DNA of 64,000 nucleotides from Planctomycetaceae bacterium (GTDB lineage Bacteria > Planctomycetota > Phycisphaerae > Phycisphaerales > UBA1924). Where the stretch lies: positions 1 to 64,000 of the forward strand of contig JAIYDA010000060.1 of assembly GCA_027487735.1 (NCBI GenBank). Direction: 5' to 3'. Position numbers and translations under genes: made by a program. Of this stretch, positions 42,651-53,117 are shown piece after piece. The number at the start of each line of letters is the position of its first letter. Positions within the stretch are counted from its first letter, which is position 1. Below the pieces are notes generated by a model that saw nothing but the letters and a program-made list of their open reading frames with translations, searched no databases and was not told the DNA's origin.

Positions 42651-44324
42651 ATGCCCACCAACGACATCGTGACGCTGTCTCGCAACACCAATCAGGCTTT
42701 GGGCCTGGGTCAGTACGCCGTCGACTTCATGAGCGACGCGCCCGGCAAGCGGGGCGACCCGGCCTCGAGCGTGCTGGAGAAGACCAACCTGTTCCACACC
42801 GACGCGTGCCTGTGCGGCATCTCGGCGATTGCGCTGGGCACGAACGCGCCGAACCTGCTGCGGCGCGAGGCGATGATGTATGCCACGCCTCCCTCGGGCT
42901 CTGGCAGCCTGGCGGGCGTGCCATGGGCCAAGCCCGGCACCACGGTGCGCGGCGGCGTGCCTGTGTTTGGCAGCAACGTTGATGTGCAGGTGGAGAAGGC
43001 GATCGTCGCGAACAGCAACGCCGTGCGCGAGTGGGACAGCAACGGCACGAACTTTGGCTACAGCCCCGAGCGCGGGCACACCGCGGGGGAGTTTGGGCAC
43101 AATGACTTTTACCCCGTTGCGCTCGCAGCGGCGCAGCTGCGTGGGCGCGATGGCGAGTTTGCGCTGCGCGGCATGGTGCTGCTGGATGAGATTCGCGGGC
43201 GGCTTGCCGAGGTGTTCAGCCTGAAGAGCTACAAGGTGGACCACGTGGTGCACGGGGCCATTGGCAGCGCAGCGGCCTTTGGCGCGATGATGGGGGCAAG
43301 CGCCGAACAGATCGAGAGCGCCATCGGCATGACGGTGGCACACTACATCCCGTTCCGCGCGATTCGCGCGGGCAAGCAGCTGAGCGACAGCAAGGGCGCG
43401 AGCGCGGCGATCAGCACCGAGGTGGCGATCATGAGCGTGCGTCGCAGCATGATGGGGTTCATGGGCCCGCGCGACATCTTCCGCAACCCTGAGGCGATCT
43501 TCCGCATCTTTGAGGGCCCCGGGCAGATGTTCCAGAAGGTGGGGAGCAGCAAGGCAAACACGAGCAAGGCGGACGAGAGCCCGTTTGACCTCATGCTCGG
43601 GCGCACGGGCAGCGACTTTGCGGTGATGGGCATGCACTTCAAGCTCGGGCTGTATGAACACCAGAGCGCTGGCGCACTGCAGGGGCTGATCAACATCCTG
43701 AACCGTCGCCCGCAACTGCTGGAAGACCAGAGCGGCGACTGCATCAGCAAGATCGTGGTGACGGCGTACGAGCCTGCCTTTGGCATCATTGGCGACCCTG
43801 CGAAGCGCGACCCCAAGACGCGGCAAAGCGCGGACCACTCGATGCTCTACCTTGTGTGCAGCATGCTGCGCACCGCGCTGGAGCTGAAAGCCAACGGGCA
43901 CAAGGGCAGCCTGACGTGGAAGGACCTGATGCTGACGCCCAATCACTTCACGGCGAAGGCGATCAAGGACCCGCTGACGCGTGCGCTCATGGCGAAGATG
44001 ACCTTCGCACATGGTGGCGAGCAGTATGACAGCAAGTATCCCGATGGCATCCCCACGAGCATGCAGATCACCGATGAGCAGGGCGAGGTGTTTGACAGCG
44101 GGCTGGTGATGTATCCGGGTGGCCACGCCCGCAACGACAAGGGGCCCGACAAGATCGACCTGAAGGACGTGCTGAACCACAAGTTCACGGTGCTGGGCGG
44201 CCTGGCGACGAAGGAGCCCGGGCCGCTGATTGCTCGCTTGTCGAAGCTGGAGAAGAAGAGCAGTGCGGAGATTGCTTCGCTGCTGGACTTCCCGCTGGTG
44301 GTGAGCGGTGTGTTTGATGATTGA
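42651..44324 (+). CDS. MmgE/PrpD family protein (2-methylcitrate dehydratase-like)
   Basis: YAVDFMSDAPGKRGDPASSVLEKTNLFHTDACLCGISAIALGTNAPNLLRREA; NSNAVREWDSNGT; HVVHGAIGSAAAFGAMMGAS. Confidence 0.85.
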   Translation: MPTNDIVTLSRNTNQALGLGQYAVDFMSDAPGKRGDPASSVLEKTNLFHTDACLCGISAIALGTNAPNLLRREAMMYATPPSGSGSLAGVPWAKPGTTVRGGVPVFGSNVDVQVEKAIVANSNAVREWDSNGTNFGYSPERGHTAGEFGHNDFYPVALAAAQLRGRDGEFALRGMVLLDEIRGRLAEVFSLKSYKVDHVVHGAIGSAAAFGAMMGASAEQIESAIGMTVAHYIPFRAIRAGKQLSDSKGASAAISTEVAIMSVRRSMMGFMGPRDIFRNPEAIFRIFEGPGQMFQKVGSSKANTSKADESPFDLMLGRTGSDFAVMGMHFKLGLYEHQSAGALQGLINILNRRPQLLEDQSGDCISKIVVTAYEPAFGIIGDPAKRDPKTRQSADHSMLYLVCSMLRTALELKANGHKGSLTWKDLMLTPNHFTAKAIKDPLTRALMAKMTFAHGGEQYDSKYPDGIPTSMQITDEQGEVFDSGLVMYPGGHARNDKGPDKIDLKDVLNHKFTVLGGLATKEPGPLIARLSKLEKKSSAEIASLLDFPLVVSGVFDD

Positions 44325-44335
44325 GGGGGCGGGTG

Positions 44336-45274
44336 ATGGGAGGCGGTATGCGCGTGCGCAGCAACTTGGCTCTTCTGGCGTGCGGAGTGATGGCTGGCGC
44401 GAGCGTGCTGCTCAGCGCGTGCGGGGGTGCGCGGGGTGGCAGCGAGCGCGAAGTGCAGCGAGGCGTGAAGCAAGCCGTGCGAGAGGTGGCGACGCAGGCC
44501 GGGATGGCGGAGGCGCAACCAACTGAGCCATCGCGTGCACCGTTGAGCGAGCAAGCGGGAACATCGTCAGCGACGCCTGCAACCGCGCCCGCAGCGACGC
44601 CCACAACGACACCGCCGACGACACCGATCGTGCTCTCGCCCCACGTGCGCGTGGATCGCGAGCGGGGCTTTGTCGAGGTCGATGGCACGATCGCGGTGGA
44701 TGTGCATGGGGCAACGCCCAAGGTCTATCTTGAGGTGCTCGTCACCACGCGCAACACGCGCGAGCACGAGGCGCTGGTGGTGACGGCTGCCAAGCCCGAG
44801 GATGTGCACGCGGGGCTGCTGCTGCTGGGCTTGCAGGCCGGCACGCCCGCGAGCTTCGCGTGGACGCCCGCTCTGGGTGATAAGCCCGCGCGCCTCGTGG
44901 GCACCCCCGCTCGCGGGGACGCGGTGCGCGTGCTAGTGCAGCGTGCGGGGAGCGACGCGTGGGTGCCACTGGTGTCGTGGATGCGCTCGGAGCGCGGGGC
45001 GGAGGCAGTGCGCGATGCGTTTGTGTTTGCGGGCAGCGCGTTTCGACGCGTGGGCGGGCGCGAGGTGTATGCGGCGACGCTTGAGGGGACGATCGTGGGG
45101 TTGACGGCGTTTGGCAGCGAGACGGTGGCGTATGGGCCCCTGCACAACCCGGAGGCGGCGAGCGAGCAGCCGCATTTTTTAGCGGCCTCGACGCTCCCTC
45201 CTCAAGGTGACTCTGTCGTGGTGCGGCTTGTTGCGGGCGATACGCCCGTCACAGTTCGCAGCGACCGCCCTTGA
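44336..45274 (+). CDS. Hypothetical lipoprotein
   Basis: Signal plus lipobox LLSACGG; DVHGATPKVYLEVLVTTRNTREHEALVVT. Confidence 0.6.
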   Translation: MGGGMRVRSNLALLACGVMAGASVLLSACGGARGGSEREVQRGVKQAVREVATQAGMAEAQPTEPSRAPLSEQAGTSSATPATAPAATPTTTPPTTPIVLSPHVRVDRERGFVEVDGTIAVDVHGATPKVYLEVLVTTRNTREHEALVVTAAKPEDVHAGLLLLGLQAGTPASFAWTPALGDKPARLVGTPARGDAVRVLVQRAGSDAWVPLVSWMRSERGAEAVRDAFVFAGSAFRRVGGREVYAATLEGTIVGLTAFGSETVAYGPLHNPEAASEQPHFLAASTLPPQGDSVVVRLVAGDTPVTVRSDRP

Positions 45275-45325
45275 CACAGCAGCGGGCTAGACGGAGGGCA
45301 GGGGCAGGCCTAGCATTGCGGCCCC

Positions 45326-45398
45326 GGGTAGATAGCTCAATCGGTAGAGCACTAGATTGAAAATCTGGGGGTTGCCGGTTCAAGTCCGGCTCTACCCA
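45326..45398 (+). tRNA. tRNA-Phe (anticodon GAA)
   Basis: gggtaga/tctaccc acceptor; ctaga-TTGAAAA-tctgg anticodon arm; gccggttcaagtccggc T-arm. Confidence 0.95.
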
Positions 45399-45403
45399 CT
45401 TCG

Positions 45404-45438
45404 ACGCCCCTCGCCCTGCGGGGGGTGTTGTTTTTTTT
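45404..45438 (+). terminator. Terminator-like hairpin after tRNA-Phe
   Basis: cgcccctcgccctgcggggggtg then ttgtttttttt. Confidence 0.65.
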
Positions 45439-45725
45439 GGTGGGCTCTTTGTGGGCGTGGGTGTGGGCGTGGGTGTGGATGGGCTTTGGGCAGCACGATG
45501 AGGCGGGCGGCGACGGGCTTTGGCGAGAGTCTGGCGGGGGCGCGACCCTTGGTCCGTGGCGGCAGTGACGGAGCGCGTGCTCAGGGTGGGGTACAGTTTG
45601 TAAAGGGACAACCGATCGATCGACCCTGCTGACCCTGGACGAGCAGCGTCCTCGCGTTGGTTCTGCGGACGGTTCTGGCAAGCGTTTCGACACGCGTTTC
45701 CGCGCAACTCCTGAAAGGCCTCCGT

Positions 45726-46364
45726 ATGACCACCGCCGCGACGTTCACGACGGCTCCGCTCGCTTCGCTAGGTCCGCTGGCGGGTGTGCTGCTGCGGCGG
45801 CTGGTGCATGCGGACTTGCCCGCGCTCTTCGCGCTCACGCCGCCCGACACGTTTCGGTATTTTCTGAATGAGCCCGCGGTGTGGACGCTGGACGGTTTTC
45901 GTGCGTGGGCGGATGGTCACATTTTTCTGCCCTCGCAGGTGCCGCTGCTTGCAGTAGATGAGGTGACGGGCGAGCCCTTGGGCAGCAGCAGCTTCATGGA
46001 TGTGCAGCCCGCGCATCGGCACGTGGAGATTGGCTGCACGTGGTATGCGGTGCGGGCGCGGGGCACGCACGTGAACCCCGCGTGCAAGCTGCTGATGCTG
46101 CGGCACGCGATGGCGGGGATGTTTGTGGATGCTTCGGGCAAGCGATTCGGCTGCGTGCGCGTGACGCTGAAGTGCGACGCGCGCAACCTGCACAGCCACG
46201 GGGCGATGACCAAGCTGGGCGCAACGCGCGAGGGCACGCTGCGGAGCCATCGCATCCGCCCAGATGGCTTCGTGCGCGACACGGTGTACTTCAGCATTCT
46301 GCCCGATGAGCTTGCACGCGTGGAAGCGGGGCTGCTGGCACGGCTGCCTGCGGGCAGTGCGTAA
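45726..46364 (+). CDS. GNAT family N-acetyltransferase (RimJ-like)
   Basis: VLLRRLVHADLPALFALT; GSSSFMDVQPAHRHVEIGCTWYAVRARGTHVNPACKLLMLRHA; VTLKCDARNLHSHGAMTKLGATREGTLRSHR. Confidence 0.85.
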   Translation: MTTAATFTTAPLASLGPLAGVLLRRLVHADLPALFALTPPDTFRYFLNEPAVWTLDGFRAWADGHIFLPSQVPLLAVDEVTGEPLGSSSFMDVQPAHRHVEIGCTWYAVRARGTHVNPACKLLMLRHAMAGMFVDASGKRFGCVRVTLKCDARNLHSHGAMTKLGATREGTLRSHRIRPDGFVRDTVYFSILPDELARVEAGLLARLPAGSA

Positions 46365-46488
46365 ACCGCCTGGGCGCGCGAAAGCCCCCGGAGCAGAGGA
46401 ACCCCGGGGGCAGTGCGCGGGCGCGAGTGTGCGTGTGCTGCGTGTTGCTCGCTGTGCGAAGGCAGCGGGTGCCAGCGCTAGGCGAGGG

Positions 46489-48414
46489 TTACTCCGTGCA
46501 GTTGCCGCCCGCGAGCACGCGGAGGAAGGCGATGAGGTCGGTGTCGTCGGGGAAGAGACCGTCGTTGTTGAAGTCGATGTCGTTGCAGGTGTTGGTGCTG
46601 CAGGGGCCACCGGCGAGCACGACGAGGAAGTCGATGAGGTCGGTGTCGTCGGGGAACAGTCCGTCGCCATTGAAGTCGATGCTGTCGCAGCCTCCACCCA
46701 GCTGCACCTCGTAGGCACCCATGTCGACGTTGACGCCCGAGATGCGAGCGCCGAGGGCGAGGTCTTGGGTGATGGTCGCGGGGACGAACGCGCTGTTACC
46801 GGTGTCGATGCAGGGCGAGCCCGTGTTCAGGCTGTAGTCGCCAGCGGCGGCATCGATGAAGAGCGGGTCGCTCGTGATGATGTTGCTGGCACCAAGGCTC
46901 GTGAGGCCACCCGAGACGTTGCTGTCGCTCACGGTGAGGACCGCAGCGGCCTGGTTGGCAGCGAACATGCGGCGATTGCCATCGGTGCGACCGCGCACGA
47001 TGCTGTTGCGGACGCGCAGCGAGCTGGGGGCGATGGTGGCGAAGGTGAGGTCGAAGGGATTGGGCGTGTTGTCGACGAGGGTGCAGTTGATGAAGTCGCT
47101 CGAGGCGTTGTTGGTCAGGCGGATTGTCCCGCTCGTGCCAGTGTTATTGGCGAAAAGGCAGTTGGTGAAGCGCGTGACGCTGCCGCGCGCGAGGAGGACA
47201 ACCGTGGAGCCCGAGTCGGGCGCGAGGCCGTTCTCGCTGATGGTGCAGCGATCGAAGGTGACGTTGGTGATGCCGCCTGTGGAGCCACCCGCGACGTTGA
47301 TCCCAGTCGCCGAACCGCCTGGCGACGCACCATTCGTGAAGGTGCTATCGACCACGGTGCCTGAAGTGCCGCCGAAGATCGAACTGGCCTCGAATGAGAC
47401 GTGTGCGCCCGCGGCGCCATCGACGGTGTTCGCGTCGAAGTCGCAGCCTGTGATGGTGAAGGTGCCGTCCAACATTGACACGCCTGCGCCGCCGCCACCT
47501 TCGTAGAGATTTGCTGTGAAGGTGGATGAGCTAATGGTGCTGACGGAGTCGAAGCAGAAGATCGCGCCCGAGTTGCCCGTGAAGGTGCTGTTCGAAACTG
47601 TCACGGTCGCGTTGTCGCCATAGATGGCACCGCCACTGCCCCCGTCGGGCGTCTGGTTGCCCGAGAACGAAGCGCCCGAAACGATGAGCGTGGACTCGTT
47701 TGCCGCCGTGATCGCGCCGCCCAGCCCGCCGCCCGAGGTGAAGTTGCCCGAGAAGGTGCCGCCCGAGACGGTGAGGGCGCTGCCATCAACGCGGATCGCG
47801 CCGCTGAGGCCCGAGCCGCTGGAGTCGCCATTCGCGGTGACGGTGCAGTTGGTCAGCGTGACGTCGGAGCCGTTGACGATGAGCAGGGCGCTGCCATCTC
47901 CATTGCTGGAGGCGTTGCTGAGGAAGGTCGTTGCGATGAAGGTGGGTGAGCCGCCCGAGACATATGCACCCGCGCCGCCAAAGTCGGTCGTGGTGTTCAG
48001 CGTCACGATGCAGTTGCGGATGGTCGCCCCGCTGTCGACGATCTCAAATGCGCCGCCATCGGCGGTCGCGTTGGACGCGCCGCTGAGCGTGAAGCCCTGG
48101 AGCGTGGCGCCCGTCTCGCCTGAGATGATGCGGACGAGCGGCGCATTCTCGCTGCCGCCCGTGATCGTCGTGACGGCTGCGCCGCCCGACGAGCGGACGA
48201 TGATGTCCTTGCCCAGGAAGTTCAGCTGCTCGCCATAGATGCCCGGAGCGACGACGATCTCGTCGCCATTCACGGCGGCGACGATCGCATCCTGGATCGT
48301 GGGCTGGTCTGCGGGCACCTGGATGACGGCGGCGTGGGCGAGGCCAGCGCAGGCGAGCAGCGCCGCAGCCGACACACCACACACGAACGAGCGACGAGAA
48401 CAAGAACGCAGCAT
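46489..48414 (-). CDS. Secreted right-handed beta-helix repeat protein with C-terminal tandem dockerin-like (GC-type) repeats
   Basis: Signal peptide; PTIQDAIVAAVNGDEIVVAPGIYGE; many beta-helix repeats; C-term GCDSIDFNGDGLFPDDTDLIDFLVVLAGGPCSTNTCNDIDFNNDGLFPDDTDLIAFLRVLAGGNCTE. Confidence 0.85.
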   Translation of the reverse strand: MLRSCSRRSFVCGVSAAALLACAGLAHAAVIQVPADQPTIQDAIVAAVNGDEIVVAPGIYGEQLNFLGKDIIVRSSGGAAVTTITGGSENAPLVRIISGETGATLQGFTLSGASNATADGGAFEIVDSGATIRNCIVTLNTTTDFGGAGAYVSGGSPTFIATTFLSNASSNGDGSALLIVNGSDVTLTNCTVTANGDSSGSGLSGAIRVDGSALTVSGGTFSGNFTSGGGLGGAITAANESTLIVSGASFSGNQTPDGGSGGAIYGDNATVTVSNSTFTGNSGAIFCFDSVSTISSSTFTANLYEGGGGAGVSMLDGTFTITGCDFDANTVDGAAGAHVSFEASSIFGGTSGTVVDSTFTNGASPGGSATGINVAGGSTGGITNVTFDRCTISENGLAPDSGSTVVLLARGSVTRFTNCLFANNTGTSGTIRLTNNASSDFINCTLVDNTPNPFDLTFATIAPSSLRVRNSIVRGRTDGNRRMFAANQAAAVLTVSDSNVSGGLTSLGASNIITSDPLFIDAAAGDYSLNTGSPCIDTGNSAFVPATITQDLALGARISGVNVDMGAYEVQLGGGCDSIDFNGDGLFPDDTDLIDFLVVLAGGPCSTNTCNDIDFNNDGLFPDDTDLIAFLRVLAGGNCTE

Positions 48415-48596
48415 GCCAACACCTCTCAAGCTTCAAGCGACGCGAAGGAACCCGAACGTCCGAGCGTCACCCGAGTGACGGGACGCTCCCTCGCGAAATG
48501 CGACACGCAAGGCGCTGACCTTGGGTGCCACGGTGGTGTGCTGCGCCAGAGCGAAGGGGTCACGCCCTGGCACCAGCAAAGACAGACTGCTCGGGC

Positions 48597-51500
48597 TTAC
48601 TCGGTGCACTCGCCGCCCGCGAGCACGCGGAGGAAGGCGAGCAGGTCGCTATCGTCGGGGAAGAGCCCGTCGTTGTTGAAGTCGATGTCGCTGCACCCTG
48701 GGGTTGGGTCGGTGCTGCATGCGCCGCCCGCGAGCACGCTCAGGAAGTCGACGAGGTCCGCGTCGTCGGGGAAGAGTCCGTCGCGGTTGAAGTCGATGGA
48801 ATCGCAGCCTGCGACATCGAGAGTCTCGAAGGCACCGAGATCGACGACGGGTGCGGCGCCCGGGCCCGTGTCGGGCCGGCTCGTGACATCCACGCGCCGG
48901 TCGAGGCTTGCGAGGTCGAGCGTGATGCCCGCGGGGATGAGCGAGCTGTCGCCCGCATCCACAGCGGGCGACGTGACCGCAAGGCGGAAGTTTCCGCCCA
49001 CGGCATCGACAAACTGCGGGTCGACGTCCTGCATTGCCGTGCCCGCGTAACCGCCCTGCACGATGGAGTAGGACGCGTTCATCACGCTGGGCGAACCGAG
49101 GCCGCGAATGATCTGCGAGCCCGTGTTGCCCCACACGATGCTGTTGTGCAGCGCGTCGTTTGAGGCCGACGAGGCATAGATCGCCCCTCCAACGTTGTTC
49201 ACGATCGTGCAGTTGATGAGCGTGTGCGAGTTGTTGCCATCGAGCGCGAGGCCCCCACCATCGCTGCCCGAAGACGCCGTCGCGGTGTTATTCGCGAACA
49301 GCGAGTTGGTAATGGTCGTCAGCCCGCTATCGCACCACAGCCCGCCACCGCGGGCAGCGCTATTGCCCACAAACCGCGCGCGATCGATGTTGACGATGTT
49401 CTGTCGCGCGATGCGTGCCCCGCCACCGTTGTTGCCCACGGCCTCGCAGTTCTCGAACAAAACCTCGCTCATCGTCAAGACGCCCCCCACGCCCCCGCCC
49501 GTCGCGATGAGACCACCCCCGACGCGTCCATCGCAATCGATGAAGCTCGTCCGCCTGATCGTGACGCTGGGCACCGAGACGTTGAGGCCGCCCGCGTCGC
49601 CAAACTGCGTGCCAAACGGAATCGCATCGCAGTCGTTGAAGGTTACATCCTCGACAACAGCCGACGCTGTCGTTCCACCCACGATGCGGACGCCGTTGAG
49701 CTTCGAACGCAGGCCCGTGAAGGTGCTGCGGCGGATGGTGCTTGCGGGTGTATCAAGATTCAGCGCGGCGTTGTCTCCGCCATTGCTGCTGCTGATGGCA
49801 ACCGCCCGCACATTCGTAAAGGTCGAGTCCTCGATCGTCACTCCCTGGGCAGTGAGCTGGAATGTAAAGCCTCCGCCGATCTTTGCTGAAACGTCCGTGA
49901 TCGATGAGTTGTCGACGAGCATGGGCGTTGCCGATGCAAAGGTGCTCACGATCTGCGCCGCGCCAAAGTCGCCCCCCTGATTCGGAATGGGCGACGTCGC
50001 ACTCGCTGGAATCGCGCCGCCTCCACGGAAGCTGTTGTCGCTAAAGCGCACCTCTGCCGGTGTCGTCTCGACCATCACGTGCCCGCCGTTCTGGCTGGTG
50101 TTGTCGATAAACGTGTTGCCCGTGATGGTGAGCTGCTGACGCAGAGTCGTAAAGATCGCGCCGCCCTTGCCGCCCACGCCCAGGGTCGTGTCGCGGGTCG
50201 TGTTGTTGCGGAACGTGCTGTTGGTAACGCTGAAGACGGGCAGCGTGCTCGTGGTGCGGCCCTCAAGGTGCACCGCGCCGCCGTGGATGGTGACGAGGTT
50301 GGTGGGGTTCACTTCAACGCGGTTGTTCTCGAAGGTGCAGGCGTCGATGGCGAGGAAGCCGCGCGAGGCGCGGATCGCGCCGCCGCCGTCGCCCGCATTG
50401 AAGCGCACGATGTTGTTGCGGAAGGTGCTGCGGTCGATGCGTGTGCCGTTGGGTGCGGTGCTGGAGCGGATGGCACCGCTGCCCCCGGTGAAGACGAAGC
50501 TGCCCGTGGTTGCGCCGGTAGCGATGTTGCCCTCAAAGATGCTGTCGCTGATCCGCACGAGCGTGCTGACCTGCACCGCGCCAGCAACAGCAGCGACGTT
50601 GTCGCGGAAGGTGCAGTCGTCGATGATCGCGCCGCCGCCTCCCGGAAGCGTGGTGCCGAAGATGATGGCACCGCCTGAGGACGTGGGCGAGGTGTTGGCG
50701 GTGAAGGTGCTCGTGGTGATGTTGCAGACGCCGGGCGAGCTAAACGCGATGGCCCCGCCCCCGCTGCGTGCGGTGTTGCCCGTGAAGGTGGCACCCGAGA
50801 CGGTGAGGCCCGCCGTGCTGCCCGCAGCTGCAAAGACGCGAATGGCGGCACCCGAGCCCGAGTCGCTGTTGTTGTTGAGGAAAGTGCCGCCGTTCACAGT
50901 GAGCTGGGCATCGTCCTTCACGTAGATCGCAGCACCGCCCGGGTTCACGCCCGAGACGGCCGAAGGCATCGTGGTGGTGTTGCCATCGAAAGTCGTGTTC
51001 GTGACGATGAGCGTGCTGCTGCCCGCAAGGCCGATGGCTGCTCCCGAGCTCTGGGTGCCTGAGTTCTGGAGGAAGCTGCTTGCCGAGACCGTTGCGGTCG
51101 TGGTGCCCGCGATCGCGAGCGCGCTGCCCACGCCCTGCGTCAGCGGGTCGATTGCGCTCGTGCTGTTGCTCGTGAAGACGCTGCCCGTGATGGAGAGCGT
51201 GCCACCCTCGGCGTACACACCCGAGCCAACGAAGCCCGACCCGATGTTCGACTCGATGCTGCAACCGATGATCGAGAGGTTGCTGCCCAAGGACAGCACG
51301 CCGCCGCCGTTCGCGGTCGTGAGGCTGGCGCTGGTGATCTTGAACCCTTGGATCGTGGCGCTCTGCGAGCCGTTCACGGTGACGATGGTGTTGGTCGAGA
51401 ACTGACCATCGAGCGTGGTGACGCCGCTGCCCCCGGTTGCGACAAGAGCGACTGACTTTCCGAGAAAGTCAATCGCTCCTGGGTAGGTGCCTGGTGCAAC

Positions 51501-51692
51501 TTGGATGGTGTCGCCGTTCACAGCGGCAGTCAGTGCATCCTGAATCGTGGGGAAAGCAGCGGAAGGGACGGGAAGCACCGCCGCATGCGCCGAGCCTGCA
51601 CAAAGGGCAAGCATGCATGCCACATGCATGGGATGGAGATGACGAACGGCGCTGATGCCACGACAACGGAAATCACTGCGGAAAGTGAACAT
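48597..51692 (-). CDS. Secreted right-handed beta-helix repeat protein with C-terminal tandem dockerin-like (GC-type) repeats (paralogue)
   Basis: PTIQDALTAAVNGDTIQVAPGTYPGAIDFLGK; C-term GCDSIDFNRDGLFPDDADLVDFLSVLAGGACSTDPTPGCSDIDFNNDGLFPDDSDLLAFLRVLAGGECTE. Confidence 0.85.
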   Translation of the reverse strand: MFTFRSDFRCRGISAVRHLHPMHVACMLALCAGSAHAAVLPVPSAAFPTIQDALTAAVNGDTIQVAPGTYPGAIDFLGKSVALVATGGSGVTTLDGQFSTNTIVTVNGSQSATIQGFKITSASLTTANGGGVLSLGSNLSIIGCSIESNIGSGFVGSGVYAEGGTLSITGSVFTSNSTSAIDPLTQGVGSALAIAGTTTATVSASSFLQNSGTQSSGAAIGLAGSSTLIVTNTTFDGNTTTMPSAVSGVNPGGAAIYVKDDAQLTVNGGTFLNNNSDSGSGAAIRVFAAAGSTAGLTVSGATFTGNTARSGGGAIAFSSPGVCNITTSTFTANTSPTSSGGAIIFGTTLPGGGGAIIDDCTFRDNVAAVAGAVQVSTLVRISDSIFEGNIATGATTGSFVFTGGSGAIRSSTAPNGTRIDRSTFRNNIVRFNAGDGGGAIRASRGFLAIDACTFENNRVEVNPTNLVTIHGGAVHLEGRTTSTLPVFSVTNSTFRNNTTRDTTLGVGGKGGAIFTTLRQQLTITGNTFIDNTSQNGGHVMVETTPAEVRFSDNSFRGGGAIPASATSPIPNQGGDFGAAQIVSTFASATPMLVDNSSITDVSAKIGGGFTFQLTAQGVTIEDSTFTNVRAVAISSSNGGDNAALNLDTPASTIRRSTFTGLRSKLNGVRIVGGTTASAVVEDVTFNDCDAIPFGTQFGDAGGLNVSVPSVTIRRTSFIDCDGRVGGGLIATGGGVGGVLTMSEVLFENCEAVGNNGGGARIARQNIVNIDRARFVGNSAARGGGLWCDSGLTTITNSLFANNTATASSGSDGGGLALDGNNSHTLINCTIVNNVGGAIYASSASNDALHNSIVWGNTGSQIIRGLGSPSVMNASYSIVQGGYAGTAMQDVDPQFVDAVGGNFRLAVTSPAVDAGDSSLIPAGITLDLASLDRRVDVTSRPDTGPGAAPVVDLGAFETLDVAGCDSIDFNRDGLFPDDADLVDFLSVLAGGACSTDPTPGCSDIDFNNDGLFPDDSDLLAFLRVLAGGECTE

Positions 51693-51816
51693 GGTCGGCT
51701 TCCTCGGGAGAGTGTGCGAGTGGAACGACCAGCACAGCCTATCGGAATAACGGAATTGTCGCAAGACAAATGTGCAAACATTTTGAAAGAAATGTGTTGC
51801 AGGAGTTTCCGATCCG

Positions 51817-53043
51817 ATGTATATTGGCATCGTGTCGCAAGTTGAATCCAAACATTCTCCGATCGAAGTACCGTTCGACTCCGCCGCGAGCGACGTGCTG
51901 AGCGACCTTCGCCGCACGTGTGCTGCGGTGCTGACGCAGTGCGGGGGCATTTCCAAGGCTGTGGACCTCTCGACGCGCTTGGGACTGGATCGCAGCCTGG
52001 GGTGGAAGGTGTGGCACGTAGCGCAGGGGCCTGGGCCTTGCCCATCGGTTGCGCATATTCCTGGGCGTCAGGGGTTTGCCCAGTTCATCCGGGCAGCGCG
52101 CGAAGCGGGCGTCGCGCCGGGCACGCTCGATGATGCCAGCCGCGCGTTCGACCAGTTTCGCGACTTGACGCGTGAGCACGCGGGCGATCGCGCGACTGCG
52201 GAAAGCATGCTCGGGCATTTGAGCGACGATGGTCGCAAGCGCCTCGAGATCGCGATGCGGCGCGATGGCTTTCGGGCTCAGGCGCACTTCCTTGGCGTGC
52301 AGGCGCAAGCGAAGTATCAGCTCGATCTGGTGCTGCCCGCGAAGCCCGGCTTCATGCCCGAGCTTGCGCGCGTGCGGGCGCTGCTGGGCTTTCGTCGCCA
52401 TCGCAGCGACGTCTCGTGGCTCATTGCTCGCAGCACGCTCGTGCACGACGAAGGGCCTTCGGGCTCGATTCGGCGTGAGCCGCTGGAACCGCAGCTGCTC
52501 CCGGGCGAGCTTGCGGGCATTCCGTTGCTGCCCCAGTTTTGCTCCAAGCCCTTGCCGTCCATCCGGCGCCGCATCATCGCGGGCGTGACGGCGGAAGATG
52601 AGCTGCTGCCGGGCTCGGTGGGCCATCACGGCGCGGTGGACATCGTGACAGGCGAGCTTGCGTCGCAGATGCCTGCGCGTGACGTGCTCACCGACGCCAC
52701 GCTCATGCACCTCACGACTCCTTGCGAGCGATGCTGCTATGACGTCGCGCTGCCGCGCGAGCTCGCCAGCGCGGTCTCGGTGCGGGTGCAGAGCACGGTG
52801 CAGGTGGAGCACCCATACTTGCGGAGCGAGAGCTTTGCGACGATTCCGGTGATTGAGTCGCTCGAGCGCCTGGGGCGAGCCGACCGCGCCCCCACCACTG
52901 CTGAGGTGCCACCCCAAGCTGCGCTACTGCACTACCTGTTTGCTCGCATGCGGGTGGAGGCGAAGGACTTTGAGCTGGTGCGGCTCCGCATGCGGTTCCC
53001 GCCCACGCCTTCGGTGATTGGGATGACGTATCGGCTGAAGTGA
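51817..53043 (+). CDS. Hypothetical protein, divergently transcribed from the beta-helix gene
   Basis: 409-codon ORF with an own AT-rich upstream region; N-terminal HTH-like QCGGISKAVDLSTRLGLDRSLGWKVWHVAQ. Confidence 0.7.
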   Translation: MYIGIVSQVESKHSPIEVPFDSAASDVLSDLRRTCAAVLTQCGGISKAVDLSTRLGLDRSLGWKVWHVAQGPGPCPSVAHIPGRQGFAQFIRAAREAGVAPGTLDDASRAFDQFRDLTREHAGDRATAESMLGHLSDDGRKRLEIAMRRDGFRAQAHFLGVQAQAKYQLDLVLPAKPGFMPELARVRALLGFRRHRSDVSWLIARSTLVHDEGPSGSIRREPLEPQLLPGELAGIPLLPQFCSKPLPSIRRRIIAGVTAEDELLPGSVGHHGAVDIVTGELASQMPARDVLTDATLMHLTTPCERCCYDVALPRELASAVSVRVQSTVQVEHPYLRSESFATIPVIESLERLGRADRAPTTAEVPPQAALLHYLFARMRVEAKDFELVRLRMRFPPTPSVIGMTYRLK

Positions 53044-53117
53044 CTCCCGGCAGTCTTCGTCGGAAGCCCTGCGGGCCTTGGCGCAGAGAGCCTCGCCCGC
53101 GCGTAGGCTTGGCACTC

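Noticed and set aside
46384-46411. gcccccgg...ccgggggc hairpin between the convergent GNAT and beta-helix genes
   Set aside because: Plausible bidirectional terminator stem but no T-tract; not strong enough to list as a feature.
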